Shown one piece after another: positions 52,242 to 61,532 of a stretch of DNA of 64,000 nucleotides. Every line of letters begins with the position of its first letter. The first letter of the stretch is position 1. The stretch is taken from the NCBI GenBank assembly GCA_002021875.1, contig CP018627.1, positions 3,844,001-3,908,000 on the forward strand, read 5' to 3'. The notes below the pieces were generated by a model that worked only from the letters and a program-made list of their open reading frames with translations, was not told the DNA's origin and ran no database searches. The position numbers were made by a program, and so were the translations under genes. The stretch comes from Streptomyces hygroscopicus. Its GTDB lineage: Bacteria; Actinomycetota; Actinomycetes; Streptomycetales; Streptomycetaceae.

Positions 52242-54794
52242 ATGGGCATGGACGAGGCCATCGCCGCGCGGATACGCATGATCACCGAGGCGGGTGACCG
52301 GCTGAGCGGCCCCGATCTGCTCGGATTCGCGCTCGACCACGCCGTGACGGAGACCGGCGGTCTCGGCGGCATGGTGCATCTGCGCGGCCCCAGCACCCGG
52401 TCGCTGCGGCTCGCGGCGGTGCACGGGCTGATCCGTACGGTCGCCCGGGACTGGGCGGAGGTCGAGGCGGCCGGCGCCGGCGCCCCGGCCCGCGCGGTGG
52501 CCCAGGGCGCGACGGTGTGGGCGCCGGCCCTCGGCGCCGGGGGCGGCACGGGCCCGGCGCTGCCCGCCGGAAGCGGGCTGCTGTCGGTTCCACTGATCAC
52601 TCCGGAGAAGGTCATCGGCGCGCTGTCGGTGCTGACGGCCCCGGCCGAGCGGCCCACACCGGAGCGGCGGGCGGCCGTCGAGGCGCTGGCCGCGTGGGCC
52701 GCCCCGCGGCTGCGGGAGAACCCTCCCGACCGGGACCGGGACCGGGACCGGGACCGGGACCGGGGCGGCAGCGGCAATTCGCTGGCGGACGACCAGGTGA
52801 GCCAGGCGCTCTGGCATATGAGCGACGCGTTCTTCGCGGTCGACGGCGACTGGCGCATCACCTTCGTCAACGGCGAGGCGGAGCGGCTGCTCGGCGCCGC
52901 GCGGACGACTCTCGGCCGGACACTGTGGGACGCCTTCGCGCGGCTGAGCGTCGACGACGCGGAACCGGGCCTGCGCAGCCGCTACCGGCAGGCCGCCGAG
53001 AGCGGCACCCCGGTCGGGTTCGACGTGCGCTGGCCCACCAATCAGCGCTGGTACTCCATGCGGCTGGTCCCGGTGCCGAACGGGCTCACGGTCTACGCCG
53101 CCGATATCACCGCGAGCCGGGCGCGGGAGGCGGAGCGGGCCGCGGCCGAGCACGCGGCGGCCGAGCGCACCGCGCGGATCGGCGAGCTGACCGACGCCCT
53201 CGCGCAGGCCCTGACGATGCGCGACGTGGTGAACGCCATCGCCGACCGGGTGCTGCCGCCGTTCGGCGCCTCGGGGATGGTGGTGCAGCTCATCGAGGGC
53301 GACGTGATCCGGATCGCCGGGGCCGTCGGCTATCCGCAGCCCTTCCTGGAGTCGATCGACGGGGCCTCGATCCATGATGTGTCGCCGGTCTCGGAGGTAT
53401 ACCGGACCGGGGCGCCGGCCTTCGTCGAGTCGGCCGAGGAGTACACCGCGCGCTATCCCGGCATGGGCGGGCGGCCCGCCGCGGCGCAGAAGCAGGCATG
53501 GGCCTTTCTGCCGTTGATCGTCTCCGGCCGGAACATCGGTTGCTCCGTGGTCGCCTTCGCCGAGCCGCGCCGGCTCGACGCGGAGGAGCGGGCCCTGCTC
53601 ACCGCACTCAGCGCACTGATGGGCCAGGCCATCGAGCGCGCCCGGCTGTACGACATGGAGCACACCCGGGCCAAGGAGCTCCAGCGCGGGCTGCTGCCAC
53701 GTGCTCTGCCGTCGCTGTCCTCGGTCACCACCGCCGCACGCTATCTGCCCGCCAGCGAGGGCATCGACGTGGGCGGCGACTGGTACGACGTGATCCCGCT
53801 CTCCGGCGCCCGGGTGGCCCTGGTCATCGGCGATGTGATGGGTCACGGGCTGTCCGAGGCGGCCACCATGGGCCGGCTGCGCACCGCCGTGAACACCCTG
53901 GCCGAGCTGGAGTTTCCGCCCGCCGAGTTGCTCACCCGCCTCAACGACCTGGTGAGCGACCTGGGGGACAACCTCTACGCGACCTGCCTGTACGCCGTGT
54001 ACGACCCGGCCAACGCCAGCTGCGTCTTCGCCAGCGCCGGACATCCACCACCGGCCGTCGTACGCCCCGGCCACCCGGTCCGCTTCGTCGGCGGCGCCCC
54101 CGATCCGCCGCTGGGCGCGGCCCGGCCGCCGTTCGAGACCACCGAGGTGGCTCTGGAGGAGGGCAGTCTGCTGGTGCTGTACACCGACGGTCTGGTGGAA
54201 TCCGCCGCCCGGGACATCGACCGCGGAATGCGGCACCTGGCGAGCGCGCTGGCCGGCGCGGCCCGCGCGCCCGGCCCGGGGGACGCCCGGGGCGACGGAG
54301 ACCGGGGCGAGCACGCGTCGCTGGAGCGGCTGTGCGACGAGGTGCTGGCCGAGTTGCTACCGGAGAAGCAGCTCACCGCCGATGACGCGGCGCTGCTCAT
54401 CGCCCGCACCCATGCGCTCGCCTCCGACCACATCGCCGCATGGCCGCTGTCCGAAGGGCCGATCGCCGCGGGCGAGGCCCGCGATCACGTCCGGGACCAG
54501 CTCACCCGCTGGGAGCTGGCCCCGCTCACCCCCATCGCGGAGCTGCTGGTCAGCGAGTTGGTCGCGAACGCGATCCGGCACGGCAGGGGCCCGATCGGGC
54601 TGCGGCTGCTGCGCAGCGAGGAGCTGATCTGCGAGGTGACCGACGGCTCTTTGACCACACCCCGGATCCGCCATGCCTCGGAGACCGACGAGGGCGGACG
54701 CGGGCTCCAACTGGTCTCGGCCCTCTCCCAGCGCTGGGGCACCCGCTACACGTCCACCGGCAAGTGCATCTGGACCGCACAGCCACTCCCCTGA
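52242..54794 (+). CDS. GAF-PAS-GAF-PP2C-HATPase signalling protein
   Basis: This 850-residue multidomain regulator has a GAF-like domain (about 10-158), a DR-repeat linker (163-175), a PAS domain (about 185-290: ALWHMSDAFFAVDGDWRITFVN), a short coiled coil, and a second GAF domain (about 310-470). A SpoIIE-type PP2C phosphatase (about 490-690: GGDWYDVIPL near 511, GHGLSEAATM, LYTDGLVES near 645) is followed by a C-terminal anti-sigma-type ATPase (about 720-850: LLVSELVANAIRHG). Such proteins control sigma factors by dephosphorylating anti-anti-sigma partners and phosphorylating them through the ATPase domain. An A/T-rich promoter-like stretch lies at 52198-52235. Confidence 0.9.
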   Translation: MGMDEAIAARIRMITEAGDRLSGPDLLGFALDHAVTETGGLGGMVHLRGPSTRSLRLAAVHGLIRTVARDWAEVEAAGAGAPARAVAQGATVWAPALGAGGGTGPALPAGSGLLSVPLITPEKVIGALSVLTAPAERPTPERRAAVEALAAWAAPRLRENPPDRDRDRDRDRDRGGSGNSLADDQVSQALWHMSDAFFAVDGDWRITFVNGEAERLLGAARTTLGRTLWDAFARLSVDDAEPGLRSRYRQAAESGTPVGFDVRWPTNQRWYSMRLVPVPNGLTVYAADITASRAREAERAAAEHAAAERTARIGELTDALAQALTMRDVVNAIADRVLPPFGASGMVVQLIEGDVIRIAGAVGYPQPFLESIDGASIHDVSPVSEVYRTGAPAFVESAEEYTARYPGMGGRPAAAQKQAWAFLPLIVSGRNIGCSVVAFAEPRRLDAEERALLTALSALMGQAIERARLYDMEHTRAKELQRGLLPRALPSLSSVTTAARYLPASEGIDVGGDWYDVIPLSGARVALVIGDVMGHGLSEAATMGRLRTAVNTLAELEFPPAELLTRLNDLVSDLGDNLYATCLYAVYDPANASCVFASAGHPPPAVVRPGHPVRFVGGAPDPPLGAARPPFETTEVALEEGSLLVLYTDGLVESAARDIDRGMRHLASALAGAARAPGPGDARGDGDRGEHASLERLCDEVLAELLPEKQLTADDAALLIARTHALASDHIAAWPLSEGPIAAGEARDHVRDQLTRWELAPLTPIAELLVSELVANAIRHGRGPIGLRLLRSEELICEVTDGSLTTPRIRHASETDEGGRGLQLVSALSQRWGTRYTSTGKCIWTAQPLP
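52727..52765 (+). repeat. GACCGG hexamer repeat
   Basis: Six to seven tandem copies of gaccgg encode a DRDRDR linker between GAF and PAS domains of the PP2C protein. Confidence 0.9.
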
Positions 54795-54828
54795 CGCCCC
54801 GGCGGGAGGCGGCGATGTCCGTCGTGCT

Positions 54829-55671
54829 TCAGTCGGCCCAGACGCCGCTACCGGCGGTCTCGCGGATGTAGTCGGCGAAGTCCCGGGGCGCCCGGCCCAG
54901 AACGCGGTGAACGCCGTCCCCCAGCCGCGCGTTGCGCCCGTCCAGCAAGGTGGCGAACAGGTCGGTCAGAAACGCCCCCAGCTCGTCCGGCAGCCCGTGG
55001 TCGCGCACCAGCGCGGCCCCGTACTCCTCGGCGGGGACCGGCGCATAGCGCACCGTGCGGCCCGTCGCCCCGGCGATCTCCGCGGCCGCCTCGGCGAAGG
55101 TCAGCAGCCTCGGCCCGGTGATCTCGTAGCTCCGGCCCGCGTGTCCCTCCCCGGTCAGCGCCGCGACCGCGACCTCGGCGATGTCGTCGGCGTCCACGAA
55201 GGGCTCCTTGACCTCCCCGGCCGGAAAGACGATCTCGCCGTCGAGCACCCCATCGCGCAGAATGCCCTCGTCGAAGTTCTGGCAGAACCAACTCGCCCGC
55301 AGCACGGTCCACTCCACACCCGGCACCCGCACCGCCTCCTCGGCGGGCAGCGCCGCCTCCACGCCCCGGGCGGAGAGCAACACCAGCCGCCGGGTGCCGC
55401 CCTCGGCCGCCCGTTCGGCGAAGGCGCGGAGGGTGGCGGCGGCGCCCGGGTCGCAGACGTCGGGATAGTAGGCGAGGTACGCCGCGACGGCGCCGTCCAG
55501 CGCGGGCTCCCAGGTGCGCGGATCCTCCCAGTCGAACGGCGTCTCGCCGGACCGGGAGCCGATCCGCACCGGGTGCCCGGCCCGGATGAGCCGGTCCGCG
55601 ACCCGGCGGCCGGTCTTGCCGGTGCCGCCGAGCACCAGGACGGTCGGGTGTTCCCTGTTACGTGTCGTCAT
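54829..55671 (-). CDS. NmrA-like NAD(P)-binding oxidoreductase
   Basis: This 280-residue protein has VLVLGGTGKTGRRVADRL at its N-terminus, VVLLSARGVEAAL-like and TVLRASWFCQNFDEG typical of NmrA/quinone-oxidoreductase-like SDRs, and EPFVDADDIAEVAVAAL. The start ATG at 55671 is divergent from the AraC regulator (81 bp between), which probably controls it. Confidence 0.88.
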   Translation of the reverse strand: MTTRNREHPTVLVLGGTGKTGRRVADRLIRAGHPVRIGSRSGETPFDWEDPRTWEPALDGAVAAYLAYYPDVCDPGAAATLRAFAERAAEGGTRRLVLLSARGVEAALPAEEAVRVPGVEWTVLRASWFCQNFDEGILRDGVLDGEIVFPAGEVKEPFVDADDIAEVAVAALTGEGHAGRSYEITGPRLLTFAEAAAEIAGATGRTVRYAPVPAEEYGAALVRDHGLPDELGAFLTDLFATLLDGRNARLGDGVHRVLGRAPRDFADYIRETAGSGVWAD

Positions 55672-55752
55672 ACGGCCAGTCAACTCGCGGGCGGTGAGAC
55701 GGGCCATGGCCGAGAGGCTCGGCCGCATAAGCGAGCGTCTACGCTGTGCGCC

Positions 55753-56718
55753 ATGGACGCGCTGGCGAGTCTGCTGGACGGCCCGCGGGCCCGGGGGGCC
55801 TTTCTGCTGCGGGTCGTGATGGAGCCGCCCTGGGCGGTACGGATCGAGGACCGGGCCCCGCTGTGCGTGATGACCATGGCGCGCGGCGAGGCATGGGTGC
55901 TGCCGGACGAGGGCGAGGCGGTGCGGCTGTGCCCGGGGGACGTGGCCATCGCGCGCGGCCCCGCCCCGTACACGGTCGCCGACGACCCCGCCACCGCGCC
56001 GCAGGCGTGGATCCTCCCCGGTGAGGTGTGCCGCACGGCGGACGGCGCGGATCTGGCCGAGGCGATGGCGCTGGGGGTGCGCACCTGGGGCAACAGCCCG
56101 GACGGCTCGGCCACGATGCTCATCGGCACCTATCAGCTGGACGGGGAGATCAGCGGACGGCTGCTGGACGCGCTGCCCCCGCTGCTGGTGCTGGACGGCG
56201 AGGTGTGGGACTGCCCCCTGATGCCCTGGCTCGGCGAGGAGATCGTCAGGGACGAGGCCGGGCAGGAGGCGGTCCTGGACCGGCTGCTGGATCTGCTGCT
56301 GATCTCCGTGCTGCGGGCCTGGTTCTCCCGGCCGGAGGCCCGGGCGCCGGGCTGGTACCGGGCGCTGGGCGACCCGGTGGTGGGCCGTGCGCTGCGACTG
56401 CTGCAGCACAACCCGGCCCATCCGTGGACCGTGGCCGGGCTCGCCGCCGAGACGGGGGTCTCGCGTGCGGCGCTGGCCCGCCGGTTCACCGACCTGGTGG
56501 GCGAGCCGCCCATGGCGTATCTGACCGGCTGGCGGCTGGCGCTCGCGGCGGATCTGCTCCGGGACCCGGAGAGCACCCTGGCGGCGGTGGCCCGGCGGGT
56601 CGGCTACGGCAGTGCGTTCGCCCTCAGCGCGGCGTTCACGCGCGAGCGCGGCCTCAGCCCGCGGGCGTACCGTGAGGCGGCATTAAGCGGGGCTGACGCT
56701 TTCGGCAACAAAAGCTGA
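55753..56718 (+). CDS. AraC-family regulator with in-frame TTA codon
   Basis: This 321-residue regulator has an N-terminal cupin (about 20-130: PPWAVRIEDRAPLCVMTMARGEAW, split; PGDVAIARG) of the RCS1-type and a C-terminal double helix-turn-helix (about 215-310: LAAETGVSRAALARRFTDLV, VARRVGYGSAFALSAAFTRERG). Codon 311 (56683-56685) is TTA, which would make completion of the protein depend on bldA tRNA. Confidence 0.9.
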   Translation: MDALASLLDGPRARGAFLLRVVMEPPWAVRIEDRAPLCVMTMARGEAWVLPDEGEAVRLCPGDVAIARGPAPYTVADDPATAPQAWILPGEVCRTADGADLAEAMALGVRTWGNSPDGSATMLIGTYQLDGEISGRLLDALPPLLVLDGEVWDCPLMPWLGEEIVRDEAGQEAVLDRLLDLLLISVLRAWFSRPEARAPGWYRALGDPVVGRALRLLQHNPAHPWTVAGLAAETGVSRAALARRFTDLVGEPPMAYLTGWRLALAADLLRDPESTLAAVARRVGYGSAFALSAAFTRERGLSPRAYREAALSGADAFGNKS

Positions 56719-56741
56719 CTCGTTTTCTGCCGCGAGCCCTC

Positions 56742-57935
56742 TCAACCCGCGGGCGCGCCGCGCCGCGGCATGCGGCGGCTGATGGGTGACACCCGCAGAC
56801 AGCCGTCCGGCCCGCAGGTGGTGGCGCGGTCGTAGAGGTCCATCAGGCGGCGGGCGCCGCGGGCGATGTCGTAGCGGTCGATGGCGTCCGGGACCGGGAA
56901 GCGCAGCGGGCCCCCGGCGGCCTGCCTGCGCAGGGCGTCGGCGAGGGCGGCCGGGCCGGGGGCGATGCGGCGGGCGCCGGGGACGGCCCCGGCGGGGAGC
57001 TCGTCGAGGGCGGGGCAGACGGTGTGCAGCACCGGCAGTCCGGCCGCCAGCCCCTCCAACGCCGCGAGGCCGAACGCCTCCTCGGTGGAGGGCGAGACCA
57101 GGACGTCCATGGCGGCCAGCAGTCCGGGCAGCCCCGCGGGCCGGTCGTCCGGCGGGGCCACCGCGCCGTCGCGCTCCCCCAGCAGCCGCACCCGGTCGGC
57201 CACGCCGAGCCGGGCGGCCAGGTCCTCCAGGGCGGGGCGCTCGGGGCCCTCGCCGACCAGCAGCAGCCGGGTGTCCGGCACCTCGGCGACGGCCCGTACC
57301 GCCGCGTCGAACCGCTTGTCGGCCACCAGGCGGCCGACCCCGCCGACCACGAAGGCCCGGTCGGGGAGGCCGAGACGAGCGCGGGCGGCCGACCGGGCGG
57401 CCGGTTCGAAGCGGAAGTGGCGGGCGTCGATCCCGTTCGGCACCAGATGGATCCGGGGGTTGGGCACGCCCCAGTCGCGCAGCCGGTCGGCGACGGCGGC
57501 CGAGACGGCGACGGTGGCCGAGCCCAGCCGCTCGGCGGCGAGATAGCGGGCGCGGAGGGCGGCCGTGAGCGGACGGCCGTCGATCCGCCGCTCGCCCAGG
57601 CTGTGTTCGGTGGCGATGACCGCCCGCACCCCGGCCAGCCGGGCGGCGATCCGGCCGAGCACACATGCCCGGTACAGATGGGTGTGCACCAGGTCGTAGC
57701 CGCCGGACCGGATGATCCGCACCAGCCTGGGCACCGTGGTGAGCTGCCGCTCGCGCCCGCTGCCCAGGGGCACATGGGTGACCGGGATGCCGTCCGCGCG
57801 AATGCCGTGCGCGGTGGCGCCGGGCCCCGAGAGGGCGATGACGTCACAGCGCACCGGCAAATGGCGCAGCAGCAGCCTCAGTTGCTGTTCGGCTCCTCCG
57901 GCCCCGAGGCGGGAGATGATGTGCAGGACTCTCAT
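56742..57935 (-). CDS. GT4-family glycosyltransferase
   Basis: This 397-residue GT-B glycosyltransferase has MRVLHIISRLGAGGAEQQLR, DLVHTHLYRACVLGRI and FVVGGVGRLVADKRFDAAVR. The EX7E motif is EEAFGLAALEGLAAGLPV. It is of the kind acting in exopolysaccharide or glycolipid assembly. It is divergent from the cellulose-synthase-like gene (277 bp) and may act in the same glycan pathway. The start could also be the ATG at 57953. Confidence 0.86.
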   Translation of the reverse strand: MRVLHIISRLGAGGAEQQLRLLLRHLPVRCDVIALSGPGATAHGIRADGIPVTHVPLGSGRERQLTTVPRLVRIIRSGGYDLVHTHLYRACVLGRIAARLAGVRAVIATEHSLGERRIDGRPLTAALRARYLAAERLGSATVAVSAAVADRLRDWGVPNPRIHLVPNGIDARHFRFEPAARSAARARLGLPDRAFVVGGVGRLVADKRFDAAVRAVAEVPDTRLLLVGEGPERPALEDLAARLGVADRVRLLGERDGAVAPPDDRPAGLPGLLAAMDVLVSPSTEEAFGLAALEGLAAGLPVLHTVCPALDELPAGAVPGARRIAPGPAALADALRRQAAGGPLRFPVPDAIDRYDIARGARRLMDLYDRATTCGPDGCLRVSPISRRMPRRGAPAG

Positions 57936-58212
57936 CGGGCGACTGCGCCCCATCCTCCGTATTCCGATGGGCTTCGATCGGTGCCGACCCTGCCAGACGG
58001 CGGGATGTAAATCACGTAAGACGCGCACCGCTGGGCCGTCGGAGTGGATGTCTTACGGGCCGTCGACAAGGGCGCGCCGAATATCCGATGTGCACCGTCA
58101 GCCCCCATGGGATTGTTACCTTCTCATCTCGCGCGATGACCTGAAGAATATGGCCCGTATGGGTCATCGCGGCGCGCCATTCGGTTCGAGCCAGCCCCGC
58201 GGGAGTGCCCAG

Positions 58213-60132
58213 ATGTCTGCACCGACCCCCGTCAGAGATTCCCCCCGGAAAGCCACCGCACACACCGTATCCGCCGGGATGCCGCCCGCGCGTACCGCGT
58301 CGGATTCCCGCGTCCCGCACCACCGTTCCGCCTCGGTGTACGAGTACAAGCGGTACAGCGAGCTGGCGGGCCCGCTGACCAACGCCCCCACGGACCGCCC
58401 CTACCGGGTGCGCTGCCGGAGTCTGCTGGCGCAGGAGCCGCACCGGATCCGTGCCGCGCTGCTGCTGTGCGCGGCGCCGGTGTGCTCGGCGCTGCTGCTG
58501 CTGTGGCTGCTGCACCCCGATCACTGGCTGGAGCGCGACTATGCGCCGTGGTGGCAGCGGGCGGCGGACCTCGCGATGCTGGTCTCGATCGCGCTGATCG
58601 AGGGCTTTCGCCTGTTCACAGTCGTCTCCAACGCCCATGCGACGCTGGTGGCGCGGGATCCGGTGCCGGTGGTGGCCGAGCCGGGGACCCGGGTGGCGTT
58701 CCTGACCAGCTTCGTGCCCGGCAAGGAGCCGATCGCGATGGTCCGGGCCACGCTGGAGGGGGCGGTGCGGATCCGGCACACCGGGCCGCTGGACGTATGG
58801 CTGCTCGACGAGGGGGACGACGAGGAGGTCAAGGCGCTGTGCGCACGACTGGGCGTACGGCATTTCTCCCGCAAGGGCATCGAGAAGTGGAATCAGCCGA
58901 AGGGCGCTTTCCGGGCGAGGACCAAGCACGGGAATTACAACGCCTGGCTGGACGCCCATGGCGACGCGTACGAATTCATGGCGTGTGTGGATACCGACCA
59001 TGTGCCGCTGCCCAACTTCCTGGAGCGCATGCTGGGTTACTTCCGGGATCCGGATATCGCCTTTGTCGTCGGTCCGCAAGTCTACGGGAATTACGACACC
59101 CCGGTCACCAAGGCCGCCGAAAGCCAGCAGTTCCTTTTCCACGCGCTGATCCAGCGGGCGGGGAACGCCTATGGCGGCCCGATGTTCGTGGGCACCAACA
59201 ACGCGGTGCGGATCAGCGCGCTGCGCTCGATCGGCGGGCTGTACGACTCGATCACCGAGGACATGGCCACCGGCTTCGAGCTGCACCGCCACCGCAACCC
59301 CGCCACGCGCAAGAAGTGGCGCTCGGTCTACACCCCCGATGTGCTCGCGGTCGGCGAGGGGCCGAGCACCTGGACGGACTTCTTCACCCAGCAGATGCGG
59401 TGGAGCCGCGGCACCTACGAGACCGTGCTCAAGCAGTTCTGGAAGGGCCCGTTCACCCTGTCGCCCGGCAAGCTGCTCAACTACTCGCTGATGATCGCGT
59501 ACTACCCGATGACCGCGCTCAACTGGATCCTCTCCGCGCTGTCGTGTGCGCTGTTCCTGGTGCTGGGCGCGGCCGGGATCCACATCCCCGCCGAGATGTG
59601 GATGATGCTCTACAGCGACGCGGCCATGCTGCAGATCGGGCTGTACATCTGGAACCGGCGGCACAACGTCTCCCCGCATGAGCCGGAGGGCTCCGGCGGG
59701 CTGGCCGGGATGCTGCTCTCGGCGCTGTCGGCCCCGATCTACGCCAAGTCGCTGTGCGACGCGGCGCTGCGCCGCACCAGCCGGTTCGTGGTCACGCCCA
59801 AGGGCGACTCGTCCAGCCCGGACCGGCTCTCCACGTTCCGTATCCATCTGCTGTGGGCCGGGGTGTTCGGCTCCTCTCTGGTCGCCTCGTTCTTCCTGGG
59901 CCACGCCCATGTGGTGATGCGGACCTGGGCGGTGCTCGCCCTCGCGCTGTGTCTGGCGCCGGTGGCGATCTGGTCGGTGGGGCTGCTGCGCCGCCGCCGG
60001 AAGCGCCCGGCGCGCGGAACGGTGCCGACGGCGCGCGACGCGGCCAGCCCCTGTGCGGTCCCGAAGGCGAAGAACAAGAAGAACAAGAGCAAGAACGAGG
60101 ACAAGGAAAAGGCGCCGGTCTGCGCGCTGTGA
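58213..60132 (+). CDS. Cellulose-synthase-like GT2 membrane glycosyltransferase
   Basis: This 639-residue processive beta-glycan synthase candidate has two N-terminal helices (ALLLCAAPVCSALLLLWLL). The GT2 domain has Asp260/Asp262 (VDTDHVP), catalytic Asp350 (SITEDMA) and Q393-Q-M-R396-W397 (the QxxRW motif). About four to five further helices and a Lys-rich cytoplasmic tail (KAKNKKNKSKNEDK) follow. No PilZ domain is present. It probably makes a beta-linked polysaccharide exported at the membrane. ATG preceded by GGGAG. Confidence 0.9.
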   Translation: MSAPTPVRDSPRKATAHTVSAGMPPARTASDSRVPHHRSASVYEYKRYSELAGPLTNAPTDRPYRVRCRSLLAQEPHRIRAALLLCAAPVCSALLLLWLLHPDHWLERDYAPWWQRAADLAMLVSIALIEGFRLFTVVSNAHATLVARDPVPVVAEPGTRVAFLTSFVPGKEPIAMVRATLEGAVRIRHTGPLDVWLLDEGDDEEVKALCARLGVRHFSRKGIEKWNQPKGAFRARTKHGNYNAWLDAHGDAYEFMACVDTDHVPLPNFLERMLGYFRDPDIAFVVGPQVYGNYDTPVTKAAESQQFLFHALIQRAGNAYGGPMFVGTNNAVRISALRSIGGLYDSITEDMATGFELHRHRNPATRKKWRSVYTPDVLAVGEGPSTWTDFFTQQMRWSRGTYETVLKQFWKGPFTLSPGKLLNYSLMIAYYPMTALNWILSALSCALFLVLGAAGIHIPAEMWMMLYSDAAMLQIGLYIWNRRHNVSPHEPEGSGGLAGMLLSALSAPIYAKSLCDAALRRTSRFVVTPKGDSSSPDRLSTFRIHLLWAGVFGSSLVASFFLGHAHVVMRTWAVLALALCLAPVAIWSVGLLRRRRKRPARGTVPTARDAASPCAVPKAKNKKNKSKNEDKEKAPVCAL

Positions 60133-60147
60133 CCGGCGGCTGGGCGG

Positions 60148-60342
60148 CTAGGCCCTGTCCGGTGGATCTTCGCGGATCAGCCCGCGGCGTCTGGTGCGGT
60201 GCATCGCAAGGCGGAGGGTCGTCCTCGTACCGGGTCGTACTCGGACGATCCCGACAACGCGGCCGGGGGCACCTCCCAGCGGTAGCTGGGGGCGCCGTGC
60301 CAGGCATCGCGGGCCCGCGAAGATCCGCCGGACAGGGCCTAG
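60148..60342. mobile_element. MITE-like element, 195 bp, with 27-bp terminal inverted repeats
   Basis: The 27-bp ends (60149-60175 and 60315-60341) match as an inverted repeat with one mismatch; each begins TAGGCCCTGTCCGG. The ends are flanked by CTAG, consistent with TA target duplication. It encodes no protein, and its interior contains a hairpin (CCCAGCGGTAGCTGGG). I recall similar short elements repeated in Streptomyces genomes, presumably moved by an IS transposase in trans. Confidence 0.88.
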
Positions 60343-61361
60343 TGGCGGCGGGGGGCGTTACGGGCCAGGTCGAGCGCGTACTCGGTCCACCAGTGGCCTG
60401 CCGGAGGGCCGCCGTTGCAGGTTCCGTCGGACTCTCCGGGCCGTTTGATCCACAGGTAGGCGTCCACGAGGGGGTCCCCGGTGGTGGTGCTGGGCCGCTC
60501 GCCCAGCGCCCGCCCCGGCGGGTTGCACCAGGAGTCCCGGGCCCGGATACCGTGCCGGGCCGCGCCCCGGAGCCGCAGCGGGCCGTTGCCGTTCCGGCTG
60601 GTGTCGATGACGAAGTGGGTGCCGTCGAGGGCGGCGGAGAGCCGGTGGCCGTACGCCTTGGTGGGCCGGGTCGGCTGGAAGTTGGAGACGTTCAGCGCGA
60701 AGCCGTCCGCCTGCTCGATACCGCCCTCGCGCAGTGACCGCACCAGCCGGTCGGGATTCTTGATCCAGCCCGGGTTCCCCGCGTCCACGTACACCCGCAC
60801 GTGGGGCAGCGCGGCGAACATGGCGACCGCGTCGCGGAGCATCGCCAGCCGGGCGGTGCGCAGCCTGGCCGGTACGCAGCCGTCGACGAGCTGGGCCACC
60901 GCGTCGGGTTCCAGGACGACGATCGCCTTGCGGTCGCCGATGCCCAGGGTGATCTGCTCGATCCAATGCCGGTACGCCCGGGCGCTCCGCGCTCCGCCCG
61001 CCGAGTACCGTCCGCAGTCGCGGTACGGGATGTGATAGGCGACCAGGACCGGGGTGGACCCGGTCCGCGCCGCGGATTCGGTGATGAAGCGGACCCGTTC
61101 ACGGGGCGGCGCGGGGCCGAGCCACTCCGCGACCGGCTGCTGAGCGATCCGCCGGATGAGTGCGGCATCGCGGTTCTTTCCCTCGTCCTGCCGCTCACGG
61201 ACCTGCCGGGCGGCCGGACTGTCCGGGTTCACCCAGAGCCCGCCCCGCCGCAGCGGGGCGTCGAACATGCGGCAGCCGCTCAGCGGAAACATCGCCACGG
61301 CGCATAGGGCGGCATGCGTCGCAAGCCGCATAACGGTCTTTGTTGCACCTTTCTCGCGCAT
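60339..61361 (-). CDS. GH6-family endoglucanase-like lipoprotein
   Basis: This protein of about 340 residues is a glycoside hydrolase family 6 beta-1,4-glucanase: YHIPYRDCGRYSAGG (proton donor Asp), IVVLEPDAVAQLVDGC, YVDAGNPGWI, ALNVSNF and FVIDTSRNGNG. A lipoprotein signal (CAVAMFPLSGC) precedes the domain, so it should be anchored outside the membrane. Its TAG stop is formed by the end of the MITE-like element. Start options are ATG 61361 or 61331; neither has a strong site. Confidence 0.88.
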   Translation of the reverse strand: MREKGATKTVMRLATHAALCAVAMFPLSGCRMFDAPLRRGGLWVNPDSPAARQVRERQDEGKNRDAALIRRIAQQPVAEWLGPAPPRERVRFITESAARTGSTPVLVAYHIPYRDCGRYSAGGARSARAYRHWIEQITLGIGDRKAIVVLEPDAVAQLVDGCVPARLRTARLAMLRDAVAMFAALPHVRVYVDAGNPGWIKNPDRLVRSLREGGIEQADGFALNVSNFQPTRPTKAYGHRLSAALDGTHFVIDTSRNGNGPLRLRGAARHGIRARDSWCNPPGRALGERPSTTTGDPLVDAYLWIKRPGESDGTCNGGPPAGHWWTEYALDLARNAPRRH

Positions 61362-61383
61362 GCGACGCATCATGGCACCGGGT

Positions 61384-61532
61384 GTCACTGGTTCAGCGGA
61401 CGTGGCGTTCGTGGCCACTGGTTCAGCGGATGCGGCGCGTGGCTATTGGTCCAGCGGTACGTGGCGTTCGTGGCCGCTGGTTCGGCGGACGTGGGTGCGT
61501 CGCCACTGGCTCAGCGGACACGGTGTTCGTGG
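61384..61532. repeat. Degenerate tandem repeat, about 30 bp, five copies
   Basis: Five imperfect units of 28-31 bp, each containing a form of cactggttcagcggacgtgg, lie upstream of the GH6 gene and overlap the 3' end of the cytochrome gene. Confidence 0.75.

Noticed and set aside
57712..58212. N-terminal extension of the cellulose-synthase-like protein
   Set aside because: The extra 167 codons overlap the divergent glycosyltransferase gene and have no site; the ATG at 58213 has GGGAG and begins just before the conserved part.
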